From NCBI GenBank assembly GCA_013180625.2, contig SNVD02009651.1:62001-126000 (forward strand): a DNA stretch of 64,000 nt. Direction: 5' to 3'. Shown here piece after piece: positions 13,101-26,067 of the stretch. The stretch's first letter is position 1, and every line of letters starts with the position of its first letter. The notes beneath the pieces are model-generated. The model had not been told where the DNA came from and did not search any database. It saw only the letters and a program-made list of their open reading frames with translations. Source of the DNA: Boswellia sacra. Its lineage: Eukaryota; Streptophyta; Magnoliopsida; Sapindales; Burseraceae. The position numbers and the translations under genes are program-made.

Positions 13101-16100
13101 CTTCCTAATGAAATGAGGTTGTAGAATACAAGTGAGACTACATATAATATCGTATTAGAATCAAAATGATGAACAAGTAGATGTTGTTATATTGTAGCAT
13201 GATGAAGAATTGACAAGAGTGTGGGAGCTTAATTTGCGCTTGTTGGAGCCTGCGGCTGCCTTCATGTCCTTTTCATATTAAAAGGTGGTGGTGCCATAGT
13301 CCATATTTCAATCTTCATGAATTGCAATATTTCATATTCACACTACTATTCTCAATATACAACTATATAAGTTGACATCAATTTCAACATAACTTTAAAA
13401 AAAAATAAAAACTAAAGTATTTTGCATTTCTTTATAATGTACAAATAATTATAGTTAAAGAAAACGTTTATAATTAATTAGTTAGACTATTAATTATTTG
13501 AAGTGTTTCCTTGTTTTGTAAGATTATTTTTTAAGATAGTACTGATGATGTTATGATAATATGGTTTTAATAATGTCGATAAATCATTAGATAATACTTA
13601 TAAGAGAATATAATTAATTACCTTGCTCATATCTATTATACATCATTATTACTATAATTAATTTGATGTGGAATTTGGTTGATTTGTATTATTACCGAAG
13701 CAACAACACAAACTGATGTCAGGATGGTGTAAGCTAGTGGTGTGCATATAGACAAAATGTGAGGCTTGCTTGCATTTTGACACAAAGTTTTGTCTATTGT
13801 CCTGTCCTCCACGAAAGAGAGATTCCACGACCAAGACTTAACAAAGAGCAACCTACTTGTAGATATTATAACGGCAACTTGAGGCTTGGGCTAACAACTA
13901 AGCAGATTTTCATCCCTTAGACGATATAATGCATCGTTATTTTGTTCTTCTTATAAGACTTTCGGAGAAATGTCTAAATAGGACAACGCGGCTTCGTTGA
14001 TGGCCCATGTGTGTTTAACTTTAAATTTGTCAAAATGACAACGTGGGGTGCCCCCTAGCTACAATTGCTAGCTGAGGTATCTTGCAAACATATGTATGTA
14101 ATCAAATAAAAAATTTTATGAAGTCAAACCGGATCACAAAAATTGACACTAGGAGGAGTAAACACGCACCGTGTTTTAACAAATGTCAAACAACATAGAA
14201 TTTAATTTAATTAGTCAATAAACTAGATTAATTGATTGGCAGATTAGATGGTAAATTAAGTACATATATTGGTGAGATACATAAATAATAAATTAATTAA
14301 TTGGATATGATTAACAATGTTGGCAATTGATGCGATAGAGATAGATAGATATTGTTGTGGAATTAATCGTGGAATGGTCATCTTTATTTTATTTTATGAC
14401 TAAGCAATATTGGTGATCATCATCTGCTTGATAGCTAGTTAACTATTTGCTATTTAAGTCAATCAATGCTAACCATTTAAGTGTTGTGAACTGATATAAT
14501 TCTCGGTTGACTAACCTTAAAACACTCATCAACCCAGCTGGACCAATTTCGACGGTCCAGATTCCTTGGTTTTGTTTTCATCCTTTGCTTTAATCGATTC
14601 TTTTGGTTTTCCTATTTCTGCTTCCAAGAAATATTATTTGCTGTATTGAATGTTACTGAAACATCATTGCCCATTACTAAAATATTTTCCTTTCTACATA
14701 ATAATTTATATTAGTATATTTTCGTACCAATCATAACAGTAATATCACTAAGATTGTAATCATGATATAAACTTAGAAATAATCATTTCAATCTTACTGA
14801 GAATTTAATGAACAATATTGATTAATGGCGTCTTTACAAACATAAAAATCATGTCGAAAATGTGTTTAATGACATAGAAACTACATATATAGCTAGCTGA
14901 CTAGCTAGCAAGCAATTGCTAGGTGATCGATGAAAGCACTTAGAAGAGATAGTGCAAAACCCTAAAGAGAAATTAAAAAGTCTCTATGGGACAAATAGAA
15001 ACAAAATGGTACCCTACCACTTAAAGCTATAATTAAAGCTAAACAAATTTTCTTATTAAAGAAGGAGAAATAAAGGCTTACAATTAGTATACAATAGATT
15101 AGAAACATCTATTTCAATACAAAAATAATAAAGATTTATATTATTAAACTTATATATTTCCAATTCATCCAACTTTTAGATATCTTTTCTTAGGTATATT
15201 TTTTATATTTATATGATCATATGATTTACTATTAAAAATTAATAAATGTAGCCGTTCCTTCCCACTCATTATACACTCTACTTACAAAACCAACTAAGAT
15301 TTCCACTTGGTGTGTAATAGCTAGCCAAAAGATATATTAATTTGCCATCTTTCTGAAAGTTGGCTCTAGGTCGGACAAAGGGTTATGGATTGAAATATTG
15401 TTTAATATTTTAGTTATATATAAAACTAAGAACAATTGTTAAGTAATATATATTTATAACAATTAACAAAAACAAAGGCAGATCCATAGTTTCTTATTCT
15501 AGTAAGATCTACAATTGCGTTTAGTGACTATAACATAATAAATATTTATAAGTTGCTTTACATTCTCATTAAGAAAAGAAGATTAATCATTAAAAAATAG
15601 CAATAGTCTAATCTAGCTTTTTATCTATCAAATGTGGAATTCTCATCTTAATTCATGATATATCCCTTACCAACTCTCTTCAACCTTATCATTTAATCTC
15701 ACCATATTGCTACTGTTCCCTTTTTATCATTGTAACAATTATAACTACAAGTTAACATATTCAATCTTATTTGAAAAAAAAAAAAAACATTAAACATATA
15801 TATGGTTGATGGAAGGTAACTCTTGTTAAGGGTTATGGTGCATATGCCCTATAAGACCATCTCTCTTGTCATTGACTTAGTTTTGAGTTGAAAAATGGAA
15901 ACTCAATTTCAACCATAAAAGAATTGGAAAGGAGTGTTGTTGTTGTTGATATCTTTATAAATTTTCTAACTTTCTTTCTTTCAAGAAGTGATGAGTGAAT
16001 ATAAACAAATTGACTAGGGGTAGTGGGCATGTGTCATGTCACCAAAAATTAGTCATCTTTCAAACTTTGGTGGGGTTGACTTAGTTTTGATTCTTGACCC

Positions 16101-16375
16101 TCTTTGATGAAACATTCCTTTTAGTCATCATTCGGACCCACTACTTATCACAATCTTAGTTTATTTTTAATTTAATTCAAATATGTTTCCTTTGCTTGTC
16201 TTCTTCTGCTTTCATGATTCACTATTTTACTTCTATTTTTCTCTTGGTCGGTGAATTCTTATATATTATTTGACTTTATAGATTGATGATGCTATGATGA
16301 TGGTTAATTTATAAGCTAGACAAATTTAATTTGTAATTCAAATGCTCTTTACTCTATATGTCAATAAGAACGCAT
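10197..16375. other. long AT-rich intergenic region with no gene seen
   Basis: About 6 kb with only short open frames, none with recognisable domains. The first part is upstream of the bHLH gene and may hold its distal promoter. A small GC-richer island at about 11580-11830 has CpG-containing DNA around CACGCGGCGTGCACGCGTG but no convincing coding potential. The rest is AT-rich with homopolymer runs. I find no tRNA, rRNA or clear transposon here. Confidence 0.55.
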
Positions 16376-16750
16376 CTGTTTGAACTTCTTTATTGATTAG
16401 AAGAATTGTTTTTTTTAATGTTAAAAACTGTTTTCACTTTATTTTATATTTTTTTGTTATGAAAAGCTTATAAATGATTAAAAAAGATATTTTATGCCTT
16501 TTAGGAAAAGAAAAATTGAAACTTTTAATAAAAACTTTTTTTGAGCTTTTTTTTAATTTAATTTTAAATATTATACTTGACTCTTTCCTTACAACAAAAT
16601 TATATATTGGTCATTTAATTATAATAAGTATTTATATATTTATCTCATCAAATAACCAATAACTTTTTAATAAAAACTCTACTTTTAAAAGTTCTGCTTT
16701 AAAAAGGTCTAGTTTAGTAAGCTCTACTTAAAGAAGCTGAAACAAACAAC
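16376..16750. mobile_element. short MITE-like inverted-repeat element
   Basis: The left end (CTGTTTGAACTTCTTTA) and right end (TAAAGAAGCTGAAACAAAC) are imperfect inverted complements enclosing about 375 AT-rich bases with no transposase. The terminal GTTTG/CAAAC blocks resemble the ends of the element at 4401-5576. No clear target duplication was found. Confidence 0.5.
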
Positions 16751-17313
16751 CCTAACTTTCTTTGTCAAATCAAATAAGGAAAAAAAAAGAATTTTTTTTT
16801 TTGTAAATATATTTAAGTTCCAATAATCTAACCTTGTATATATAACGAATCCTTGATTGATATAAAAGCTCATTTTAACCATTTAGTATTTCTTTCAAAA
16901 ATATTTAATCCCTTAAAAAGTTATATTTGGCTTTACATATTCAACCATAAAAAAGATTATTATATACAAGTATATACGAAAATATATGTTTGTAACATAA
17001 GAAAACCATTTGTTATAAACCAATGCATCTTTGCTTGCTCTTGTCTATATCAATTATTTTCGAGATTTTGAATAATCATCCTCCCAAATTAAAGGACAAT
17101 TATTAGTTAGAAGTGTCATCATTTGTCAATTGTGATGAATTGTTATTTATTTAGCATTAATGACAAAACTCTTAATTACAATCAAGTATATATGCATTCA
17201 TATGGGAAATTTTGATCTAATTAGAGATCGAACCAAGTGGATCAGTTTCTCAAATTGGAGATGCCAACAAAGGCATAGCTTGCATGACTTCATATTTACA
17301 TCATTCCAAGACG

Positions 17314-17362
<49 letters not shown>

Positions 17363-17880
17363 AGTATAATAATTGGTCATTTTATTATGTGAATAATAAT
17401 ATTATAATTTTTAAGAGAACCATATGTATATATAAATAAATAAACAAAAGAGCGACCATGGAGAGAGTGAGTTATATAGGTTTTTTTATATGTATTTTTA
17501 TAAAGCTTTCATGATTGTATAAAGAATATAATAAGAATGAATGAATGGACCTTCTTGTAGCATTTCCTTGGTTTCTTTGCTTGCCATCATTGATGTTTCT
17601 GTTCAGACCATCATGGATTATACATTTTCTCATTCAAGCGGGTGTGCGCATTATTAAGTTGTACATTATTTAGAGAAATGGGCTTGTTAGAAATTAGTTT
17701 GGAGCCATTCAGTAAATCAGAAAAGCTTTGGGCTAAGCAAAAATCAAGCAACACGAAGGCCCAGAGCAGGTGGTGAGTGAAGTGAATCAGAATAGAGGTC
17801 CAATGCATTTGATCTTTTGAAATTTCGGTCAAGGTGGCCCAAATTTCAGGAAGGCCGATAAAGAATGGAGAGTCCTCAAA
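16751..17880. other. intergenic, no gene seen
   Basis: AT-rich DNA between a MITE and a Mutator-like element. The overlapping short frames around 17160-17380 owe their length to the AT microsatellite. The frame at 17611-17832 (minus) has no recognisable similarity. Confidence 0.55.
17317..17359. repeat. (AT)n microsatellite
   Basis: An uninterrupted run of about 21 AT dinucleotides. Confidence 0.98.
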
Positions 17881-17889
17881 ATCTTTTTT

Positions 17890-19237
17890 GGGATAATTAC
17901 ATTTTCTTCGCTGAGGTTCGTTAAAAAAAAAAAAAAATTCCCTCTTGAGAGAATAGATATTACAAAATACCCTCTAAATTTTGATTTTTACTGTTAAATT
18001 AAACAGTAAAAAAAAAAAAAGAATATAAGATTTGCAATATGATCGAAATACCTGTATAAACCAAATTAAACCAAACAAAAAATAATACAAAACTTAATAA
18101 AAATATAAATCTGCTTCCACTTGTCTCTCTCTCCTCTCCCTCAACGCTTCTTCCTCTCTCTCTTCTCCCTCTGTACCACCTCCCTCCTCCCTCTCCTGGC
18201 GTTCCTCCTGGTCGCCCATGCCACCAAAAACTGTCACCATCTCCTCCCCCTCTTCCTCCTTTTTCCTAAGCCGCCAACACCTTCCACCTCCCTTCTCCTA
18301 CTTTTCCTTTCTCTCCTCTCGCCCAGCACCTACTCCCCCAGCAAGGCATCGCTAAGTCAGTACTTTGTGTACCTTGAATTCGATTCGAAATTTGAGACCG
18401 CGAGATTGTTTGAGTCGCTGCTTAGGGTTTTTGTAGGCAAGAGTGAAGAGTTGAAGAGGATCGTGAAAGTCAAGATTCCCTCCTCAACAACGATTCCCTC
18501 CCCAGCAACGAACCGCCACCAGCCCTGCCATCACTCTGCTTTGTCTTTGCCTCCTTTTTCCTTCTCCTTCTCAACGCACACAATCCTGGGGTTTGAATCA
18601 AGTGGTTTTGGGTTTTGTAGTATCATTTAGGGATTTTGGATTTCTGGGTCAGCTTGGTTTGGTACGGTGATTAATAGGTTATAATCAATTTTGGCTTTTT
18701 GAGTTAATTTTTCGTATTTTTTGGTTGGGATTTTGTGATGGTAGTGTGTTGCTGGGATTTGGTTGTTGATTGGGTTTGGATTTGTGTTTGGGTGAAAGGA
18801 CGGTGAAGGTGAGCTATAGTGATGATGAAGAAACAATGATGATGTGGTTCTGTAATGATTTACTAAGAAAATTTGGGTGTTTGGCTCTTGGGAAATTGAT
18901 TATTTCCTGAGAAAATTTTGACTTGTGGACGGAAGAGGGAGAAAGGAAGAAACTGATGATAAAGTGTAAAATTTTGTATTCATTGTTGGATTGTCGGGGA
19001 TGAGGATGACAGTGAATGCATTGGTTTTTTATTGATTATTTATATAATTTTTAACTATTAATATTGTCCCAGCTTATTTGTTTTTATAATTCTTGTATCA
19101 TGAATTTTGTTTCCAGTTTTACCCTAACACCATTTAAGATAATAGCGGAATTTAGAAATTAAGAAGCAATTTGCAATAATCAGTCTCTTGGGGGGAAGAT
19201 TTTTTTTTTTTTTACTGAAGAATGGAATTATTATCCC
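17890..19237. mobile_element. non-autonomous Mutator-like (Pack-MULE-like) element
   Basis: The left end reads GGGATAATTACATTTTCTTC. The right end, read from the minus strand, is GGGATAATAATTCCATTCTT. The GGGATAAT termini are typical of plant MULEs. The 9 bases flanking each side are identical: ATCTTTTTT at 17881-17889 and at 19238-19246, the duplication length expected of Mutator transposition. There is no transposase. The interior (about 18110-18850) is less AT-rich and pyrimidine-rich. Its 510-base open frame at 18121-18630 (plus) encodes a Ser/Leu/Pro-rich protein of no known family. This composition is typical of Pack-MULEs, which pick up 5' ends of host genes. The donor gene was not recognised. 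Confidence 0.85.
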
Positions 19238-19246
19238 ATCTTTTTT

Positions 19247-20309
19247 AAGCCCTATTTTAATTAAAAATAAAGTTCAAAATATCTTTAAAACGTGAATGAT
19301 TAAAAAAAATTGATAATTTTAGGTACACCTAGTATAATATTCTAACAGTTTTTTTTTTCCTTTTAACTCTTCAAATACTTAATTTGAAATTGATATTTTA
19401 TTTTTATAGAATAACTTTGAAATGATGGATGATAAATTCAAGTATTAGAATTATAATTATGAGAAATAAGTTCATATTTTGATTTTAATACACCTTTTTT
19501 TAATAGTTTTTGTTCAGTCTCTACGAACGGAACATTTTCATTTTTATGAGTTCAACATGATCGAACAAGTAAGTATTGCGTGTATTTAAATAGTTTTATT
19601 GTTTATAAGAATATGATTTGAGTATATTTCATGAAAACCCTTGAAGAAAAAATAAAGTTTTAATATATCCTTACACATAAAAGAGTAAAACCATAAGTAA
19701 ATAATTAGGCGAATAGCTTTTAAGTTCTAAAAAAAGAAAATAAAATTATACCAAATGACTTTGAAGAAGAAGGGGATAAGACAATTTCAATAAATTATGA
19801 GCTGATAAGTTTATAACAATAAATTATGAGTTTTATAGATAAATTTAATTTCTAGATAAGTAAGACGGGTAGTTTTGCTATTATATAGAAAGAATTTTTA
19901 AATTATAATTTTTAAATATTTTTTAATTAAAATTGGGTTTAGAAAAGATTTTGAGGGGCTCAAATAACAACACTCAAGAACGGAATGTTAGTTTGTTATT
20001 GTATGGTCGATTAGAGTTCTTCAAAGTTCATTTCATTTATTCAATCTAAGTTCATTTAATTTAATTCAATATAATATATTATAAATACATTAAATCATCA
20101 TTAAATTAAAATAACTGCTAAATTAATATCAAGTTAGAAGAAAAAAGTTGTGATGGATCAAATTTTTTTCATCCAAAATTCTTTTTGGAACATTGTTATT
20201 TAAAAAAAAAAAGCTAACTATCAAATCAACGTACTCAGTCTAATTCCAAAATTTAATTTTAGAAAAAAAAACTCATCAAGTGAAGGTAAGTATATGAAAT
20301 TTATGATTA

Positions 20310-20345
<36 letters not shown>

Positions 20346-20719
20346 TGTATGTATAGTTTGGATTATTTTGAAAAAAAAAAATAACAAAGTGATTAACATA
20401 ATTTTACCATCAAAATGAGTTAAACTTATTTATGGACAATAATGTATTTCTTAAAATGATAAAGTTCCACTAAATACTTTAAAATGATAATATACATATA
20501 TGGTTAAATAAAAAAGTACTTAATTAAGGCTAATATTAATAAATATTATACCAATTCTATAACAAGTTCATAAATTGATAACTATAAATATAAGTTATTG
20601 ATTTTAAATCTCAATCATTATACTAAGTGGGATTAATTGTTAAAATTTGTGTTGTACCATATTTAAAAAAAAATAAAAAAGAAAAAGAGACGTAGACTCG
20701 CTTTGAGAAAGAGGACAAC
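19247..20719. other. AT-rich intergenic, no gene seen
   Basis: No open frame of note and no recognisable element between the Pack-MULE-like element and the first LTR retrotransposon. A short AT microsatellite lies at 20312-20342. Confidence 0.55.
20312..20342. repeat. (AT)n microsatellite
   Basis: An uninterrupted run of about 15 AT dinucleotides. Confidence 0.95.
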
Positions 20720-23361
20720 TATTACACCTTTAATACTTACGCATGCCAAGCATAGTTTGCCTTGCGCTATGCCAAGGCTTGAATGGGGCAGCAATAGTAT
20801 ATGTCAACGAGGAGCCTATATGTGAGTGCTTAAACAAGGTGTGGAGACGTTGCTTGGCATAATAAAGGTATTGACGTGCGAGGCTAAGCATAAAGCAATG
20901 TGAATGCTGACACAGAGGAATGTTTAACACAATGAGCAATATGCATACACAGGTAGCAAGTGTAATGTGGCATGCGCATGGTGATAGGCATGGCACAATG
21001 AGATAACCTATACGCACAGGTAGCGGGCGTGGCACGTGATGCGTAAAAGGGAGTTGGGAGTGACACAGCAATGCAACGCGCACGTTGGGGTAACGTAGTG
21101 CGCAAGACTAGCACAAGTGCACATGTAGGCTGGGACTCTTGCGGGGTAGCAGCATGTGCACAAATGGCGCAAAAAAGTGCAGCGACATAATGCATGGCAT
21201 TGCTTGACATTGCACGCAGCAGCAGTGGCTCATGATGCAAATTGGTGGTGTTAATGGGCATGAGTCATGGCAATTATCCAGGGGGGATAATAGTTCCTAT
21301 TTTTGAGGAGATAGTGGGCAATGACTTGAGAAAAATGAGATGTTATACTTTCCTAGAGTGTAGAAAGTGGTAACACAATTTGGGGTTGCACTTTGCCATT
21401 AACTTGGTGGCTGGATGGGATAGCCACAACGGAACATGGAAAGTGACTTGGCTAACTCTTCCCTATGATTAAGGCCATGATCTCCACTCATAGATAGTGG
21501 AAGACATATGTGACAGCGTAGGAGAGCACTATAACACCTAGTAGTTAGGGCTATATAGACCATGTGACATATTGCCCTGGATTAAACACCTAACAGCCAA
21601 GGGTATTGGTTGGTTTTTGCCTATAAATTGTGCCAAATGGGTAGACTAGAAACACACAAGACAACAATTGATATGCAAAGTTGAGAGCCTAGAGAGTTGC
21701 TTAGGAAAGCAATTGAGCTTATAGCTGTGTGGGTGATGAGTTTAAAACTAGTAAGCATACTAGTCGCACAAGTAATAGATTGCTAAGTGAAGTATCATTC
21801 CCTCAAGGATTGGTTCTAATCAATTTATTATTAAAAGTAATGCTAAAATAAAAAGAGGGTTTTGTGAATACGAACTAAATAAGATATAAAGGCAAACAAA
21901 GAACAATAAAAACATAGAATTAAATAATATAAAAATAACAAGGATAAAAATCTAATCAAGGGATCATTCTCTGCCACTAAACACAAATTTGCACTCCAAT
22001 TACAAAATTATTAACTAATTTTCTATTGAAATTATCAACGTAGATAACAACAAGCTTTGTTATCCCAATCTTTCCTTAGTTCATCATTAAATAAAACAAG
22101 TTCTTTATTTGATCTCTATCTATTAAATAACCGACAACAAGCTTTTTAAATTTAATTCAATGGATGCATTAAGAAGAGAAAGATAGGTTGATCTAAGTAA
22201 CAAACACATAAGCTTAGATTATTTAACTTAGGTATGTTCTTCAGTTGTAATCTCTGACTACAACCTGCTATTAATGAATAAAAATTCAAGACAATTACGG
22301 ATTAAGATTTCTAAACTAGCAATAAATAATGATCAAGTCATGTTTAGTTGGCCACCTAAACAAAACAAGAAAATAATCATAGACAATTATTATAGAAGAA
22401 CAAAAGCAACTTTAATTAGAGAATTGGATAAAAATATCTTGAATAATCAATTCATAACATCCATATCTAGGGTTTTGAAATCACCTTTAACCAAAAGAAA
22501 TCTAGCTACACATAATTATAAAATAGAACACAAAACAAATATGTAACAATATCAAGAATTCCAAAGATTAAAAGGGAAAGGAAGAACTTAGTCGCAAGCT
22601 TGAGAAAATCCTCTATGCAGACGAATTTTCTCAACTTCCTCTGTTCTCTTTCCTTCCAACCCTTTATCTCTTTCAAGAATTGATCTCCAGATGTTGGCCG
22701 ACCATAATTTGGTCTTCCAAGGGTTTATTTATATCCCTTGTACATTTTAGAGTGAGAAAAATTAAGCCCTAAGCCCAAAGAGTCATATTTGTAAAGTCTT
22801 TTATCGCGCTAGATCTACGGCTTTAGAACTATATCTATACTTTTAAACTCAGAGTCATAACTTCAATGAGGCCGTGGCCTTGACTTTCTAGAACCTCTCC
22901 ACTTTTATTTGACAAAACCGAATGCTAGAGCCATGGCTCCGAGTTTGAGGATGTGGCTTCAAGTTACTGTTCACAACTTTGCCAATTTACCTCTTTTTAT
23001 GCTAACTTTCTCCAAAACACCTGCATACATCAAAACAACACAAAAAGACATAAAATACCAAGAAACATAGCAAACAAGCATAGAAAAATTGATATGAAAT
23101 AATATCTAATTAACCACCCATCAATAAGTGAGTGTGTTTTCAACATAATACCTTAGGGTGAAATTTGTAATCTTTTCTTTGAGGGAATAAAGAAGAGTTG
23201 GAAGTTGGTGCTTCCATAAAACATCACTATGCAATTGAAAAATTTGTGTAGATTCATGTGTTAACCTCGAGTGCGGTTTATTGAGTAGCTAGCTAAGTAA
23301 GGGCTTGGTACTATCACAAGGAAATCCACAAATATATTAAAAAAAAAAAAGCCTTGTGACA
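20720..23361 (+). repeat. 5' LTR of the old Gypsy element, interrupted by an insertion
   Basis: It starts TATTACACC, where the 3' LTR has TGTTACACC (the TG end has mutated to TA), and ends CCTTGTGACA as the 3' LTR does. Without the insertion at 21741-23128 it is about 1.25 kb, matching the 3' LTR length. The minus-strand open frames at 20730-21261 are chance frames within the LTR and have counterparts in the other LTR. Confidence 0.85.
21741..23128. mobile_element. 1.4-kb insertion in the 5' LTR, class unknown
   Basis: This segment is present in the left LTR and absent from the same place in the right LTR (near 27120). TGAG borders both sides (21737-21740 and 23129-23132), consistent with a short target duplication; in the empty site TGAG occurs once. 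The insert begins TTTAAAACTAGTAAGC and ends ACCACCCATCAATAAG. It has no coding capacity: the one frame at 22274-22546 is AT-rich and unrecognised. It could be a solo LTR or a non-autonomous element in either orientation. Confidence 0.75.
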
Positions 23362-23363
23362 AG

Positions 23364-23375
23364 TGGTATCAGAGC
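23364..23375 (+). other. primer binding site (initiator tRNA-Met type)
   Basis: TGGTATCAGAGC starts two bases after the end of the 5' LTR. It is the standard sequence complementary to the 3' end of plant initiator tRNA-Met, used to prime minus-strand DNA synthesis. It fixes the LTR end and the element's orientation (plus). Confidence 0.92.
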
Positions 23376-23739
23376 ATGACTGAGATAACAAGTGATATCC
23401 AAATCTGTCTAGAAACAATTAGGTAATTTTTAGAGCGTTATGTTAGGCAAGATTCTCAAGAATAGATTGGCACGGTTAGAGGCACTGATTGGCATACCAC
23501 AGGCTTAATAAGTAGGGAGTCCAACGGAGCAATCAAAGATGCATGGGGCTGAGATTGCAACCTTGCATGGAACATTGGAAGAGTTTATGCATGAGGTAAA
23601 CTAAAAATTTGATTCAATTTCAGAGGATATCGTTGCTTTGACTGATATAGGTAAGCGAAGCCTTATTAACATGGAGGATGAGCCTAAAGTAATCAAGTAG
23701 GTAGTGAGTAATGGACCAGAAGCGGGTGAGGCAACTGCT

Positions 23740-24830
23740 TCTAAAATTAAGGTGGCAAAATTGAAACCCTTTGGCAGAGCAAGGAATGCCAAGGAGCTGA
23801 AAATTTTCTTATAAGAAAAGAAGCAGTACTTCAAGGCTGCTAGAGTGCCTGAAGCTGAGAAAGTGATCACCATCACAAACATGCACTTGGTCAGTGATGC
23901 TAAGCTTTGGTGGCATACTCGTATCTTAGAGGATGCCAATGTAGCATGACCAGCTAGTGAGACATGAGAAGCATTGAAGCAAGAATTGAAAGTTTGATTC
24001 CTACCTTGTAACTCAGGATAAGAGAATGCCTAAAAAAACCCATGCATACAGGTTCTATACATGAGTACTTGAAGGAATTCAGCTCTTTGATGTTGGACAT
24101 GAAAAACATGTCCGATGAAGACAAGCTTTTCAAATTTATGTCAGGATGGCAACCATGGGCACAAGTGGACTCGTGTAGGCAAAAGGTAAGGGATTTACCA
24201 ACTGTAATAACTATTGTAGATGGTTTGGTTAACTTCAATTTTAGGGTATTTTCCATGCATGAGAGGGAGAAGCCTAACAAAAAGAAGAAGGCTAGAGTTT
24301 CCAAAGGAGATAACATGGAAGTTGAATCCAGTAAAGCCAAGCAAAGGGATTTGCAAAAGAGGAAAAACAAAGTTATGGGGTGCTTCATCTGTGATAAGCC
24401 TCATGGGGCAAGGGATTGTCCAAAACATTGTGAGCTCACTGCTTTTGTAGTGGAAAGCAAGCCAAAAAATATTGAAAAGCAGGTAATTCCTATTCGTATA
24501 AGTCATTTGATGTTGAACAACATTTATAGAATGTGTGATTCGATGAGGCTCTTTCATATATAGGTATTTATCAATGGGTATTTTGTGCATGCTATGCTGA
24601 ATAAGAGCCTACACACAATTTCTATCTTCAAAAGAAGTGGAGAAGTTGGACTTGTGTCTAGAGAGCTCATCACTTGGAATCAAAGTAGTAAACTCTACAA
24701 TGCTGGTTGGTGGAACATTATCATGAGTATATGGATTAGCTTGTGGGAGGGGCCATTAAACTTGACGGTAGTGTCTTTGAGTTATTTTAAGCTGATATGG
24801 GAATGGAGTTTTTCCTTTAGTACTACATAA
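23740..24830 (+). pseudogene. gag (and start of protease) of the old Gypsy element, broken
   Basis: Read across stops, 23755-24030 gives plant Gypsy Gag features: KLKPFGRARNAKELK, QYFKAARVPEAEKV and DAKLWWHTR. The frame at 24042-24563 continues with SIHEYLKEFSSLMLDMKNMS, then a Lys-rich stretch and a CFICDKPHGARDC zinc knuckle (CX2CX3HX4C, the spacing usual in this group). The following frame (24585-24830) contains WEGPLNLTVVSL, resembling the aspartic-protease region that follows Gag in these elements, but the catalytic motif is not readable. Several in-frame stops and at least two frameshifts make it inactive. Minus-strand frames over the same bases are shadows. Confidence 0.8.
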
Positions 24831-26067
24831 GTTTGATTCCTTATGTGTGTATAGTGTTTATACCAAGTCTGAAGAATTCGATAGAAATGAAAGCTTAACT
24901 GTTAACAAGAGACAGACATGGAGTAAGGCCATTCTAGTCAACTAGGCAATTGAAAAAATGTTTCGATATGATAGTAGAGTCCTTTATGATGGTACATATG
25001 GGTCCAACAGAGTGGTTCAAGGTGTTGGCTATCGAAGATGCAAATGAGATGCATCCTGGACTTCCAAAAGCCTTTACCAATTGATTTACATGAGTGATCG
25101 CTATAATGAAGAGGACTAGTTTTAGGATGATCCCTTGACATCAATTCTTTACCAGTGGCATATTTTTGGGCTAGAGAGAAGTAGATGCTGAAATGAGCTA
25201 CTGAATGTGGCGTTTACTATCAGATTGTAGTGTCAAAGTGGTGCTTTCATGGGTAATTAAACGTATCGATGATAATGAAAAATGAATATGAGAGTCTTCA
25301 ACAGCTTTTAGGGCATGATAAAAAACTAATCCAGTCATTTTTTAGGGGAAGTCATTCATGCGTAGCAAAGGTTAGCAAAGAATCATTCTTGTGGGGATTA
25401 ATTGATTCAAGAAACGTAAAGTTCCATGCAACACTACATACCTGCCGATGGACTAAGGAAGTGGAGTTGTTATATGGTGGCCTGCTTTCTAAATCCAAAA
25501 GATAGAGAACTATTGGGATGGTTCATAAGCTGATTTTAATGGCATGTTTCAACACCATGAGGATAGAGTTGAGTGAAGACTGCAAATCATCATCAATTTG
25601 ATGGTAAATTAAGTGGGAGATGATTATGCTACGTGGGAAAAATTTGTAACATTGTGTGACTGGATTCACATCAAACAATAGGTTTTGGGTGTCTTGATGA
25701 AGCCCGATAAAATGCAGTAGCAAGGAGAGCAACTAGCACAAAGCATCAAGGCCTAATATAAGCTAGATAGCTAGGGCTAGTTGTCAAATCATGTAGTTTT
25801 GGGTAAAGCTAAAATTGAGGTTAATCGTTTCAGTCTCTAATGCCTTTAGAGACTTGGTTGACTAGGTGGATACTAACAAGCCAAAGGGTTCTGGGGAGAT
25901 CCTTGATCACAAGGTTGACTAAGCTAGAGAAAGGGAATATCTAATTCAGAGGTATTAACATATGGGATTGCTATTTGGGAGAGGGAAGGCATATGATGAT
26001 GAAAGATACGATGGGTAGCAGCAAAATCTTTCTGATGAGGACGTCGGGCTCTTTTGGTGGAGTGGTT
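24831..26067 (+). other. decayed internal remnant between gag and the 3' LTR
   Basis: No reverse transcriptase, RNase H or integrase motif can be read in any frame. A stretch near 25590-25670 reads GDDYATWEKF and could be the remains of an integrase chromodomain (the ...TWE signature), but this is weak. The interior must have lost most of pol by deletion. Confidence 0.4.

Noticed and set aside
17160..17380. Frames ending or starting in Tyr-Ile repeats
   Set aside because: They are read through an (AT)n microsatellite; no gene.
18121..18630. 169-residue open frame as a host gene
   Set aside because: Low-complexity Ser/Leu/Pro translation, no conserved domain, and it lies inside a Mutator-like element with exact duplication; treated as captured or chance sequence.
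20730..21261. Minus-strand open frames of 117 and 125 codons
   Set aside because: They lie in the LTR of an old retrotransposon, are Cys/His/Ala-rich through repeated motifs, and have decayed counterparts in the other LTR.
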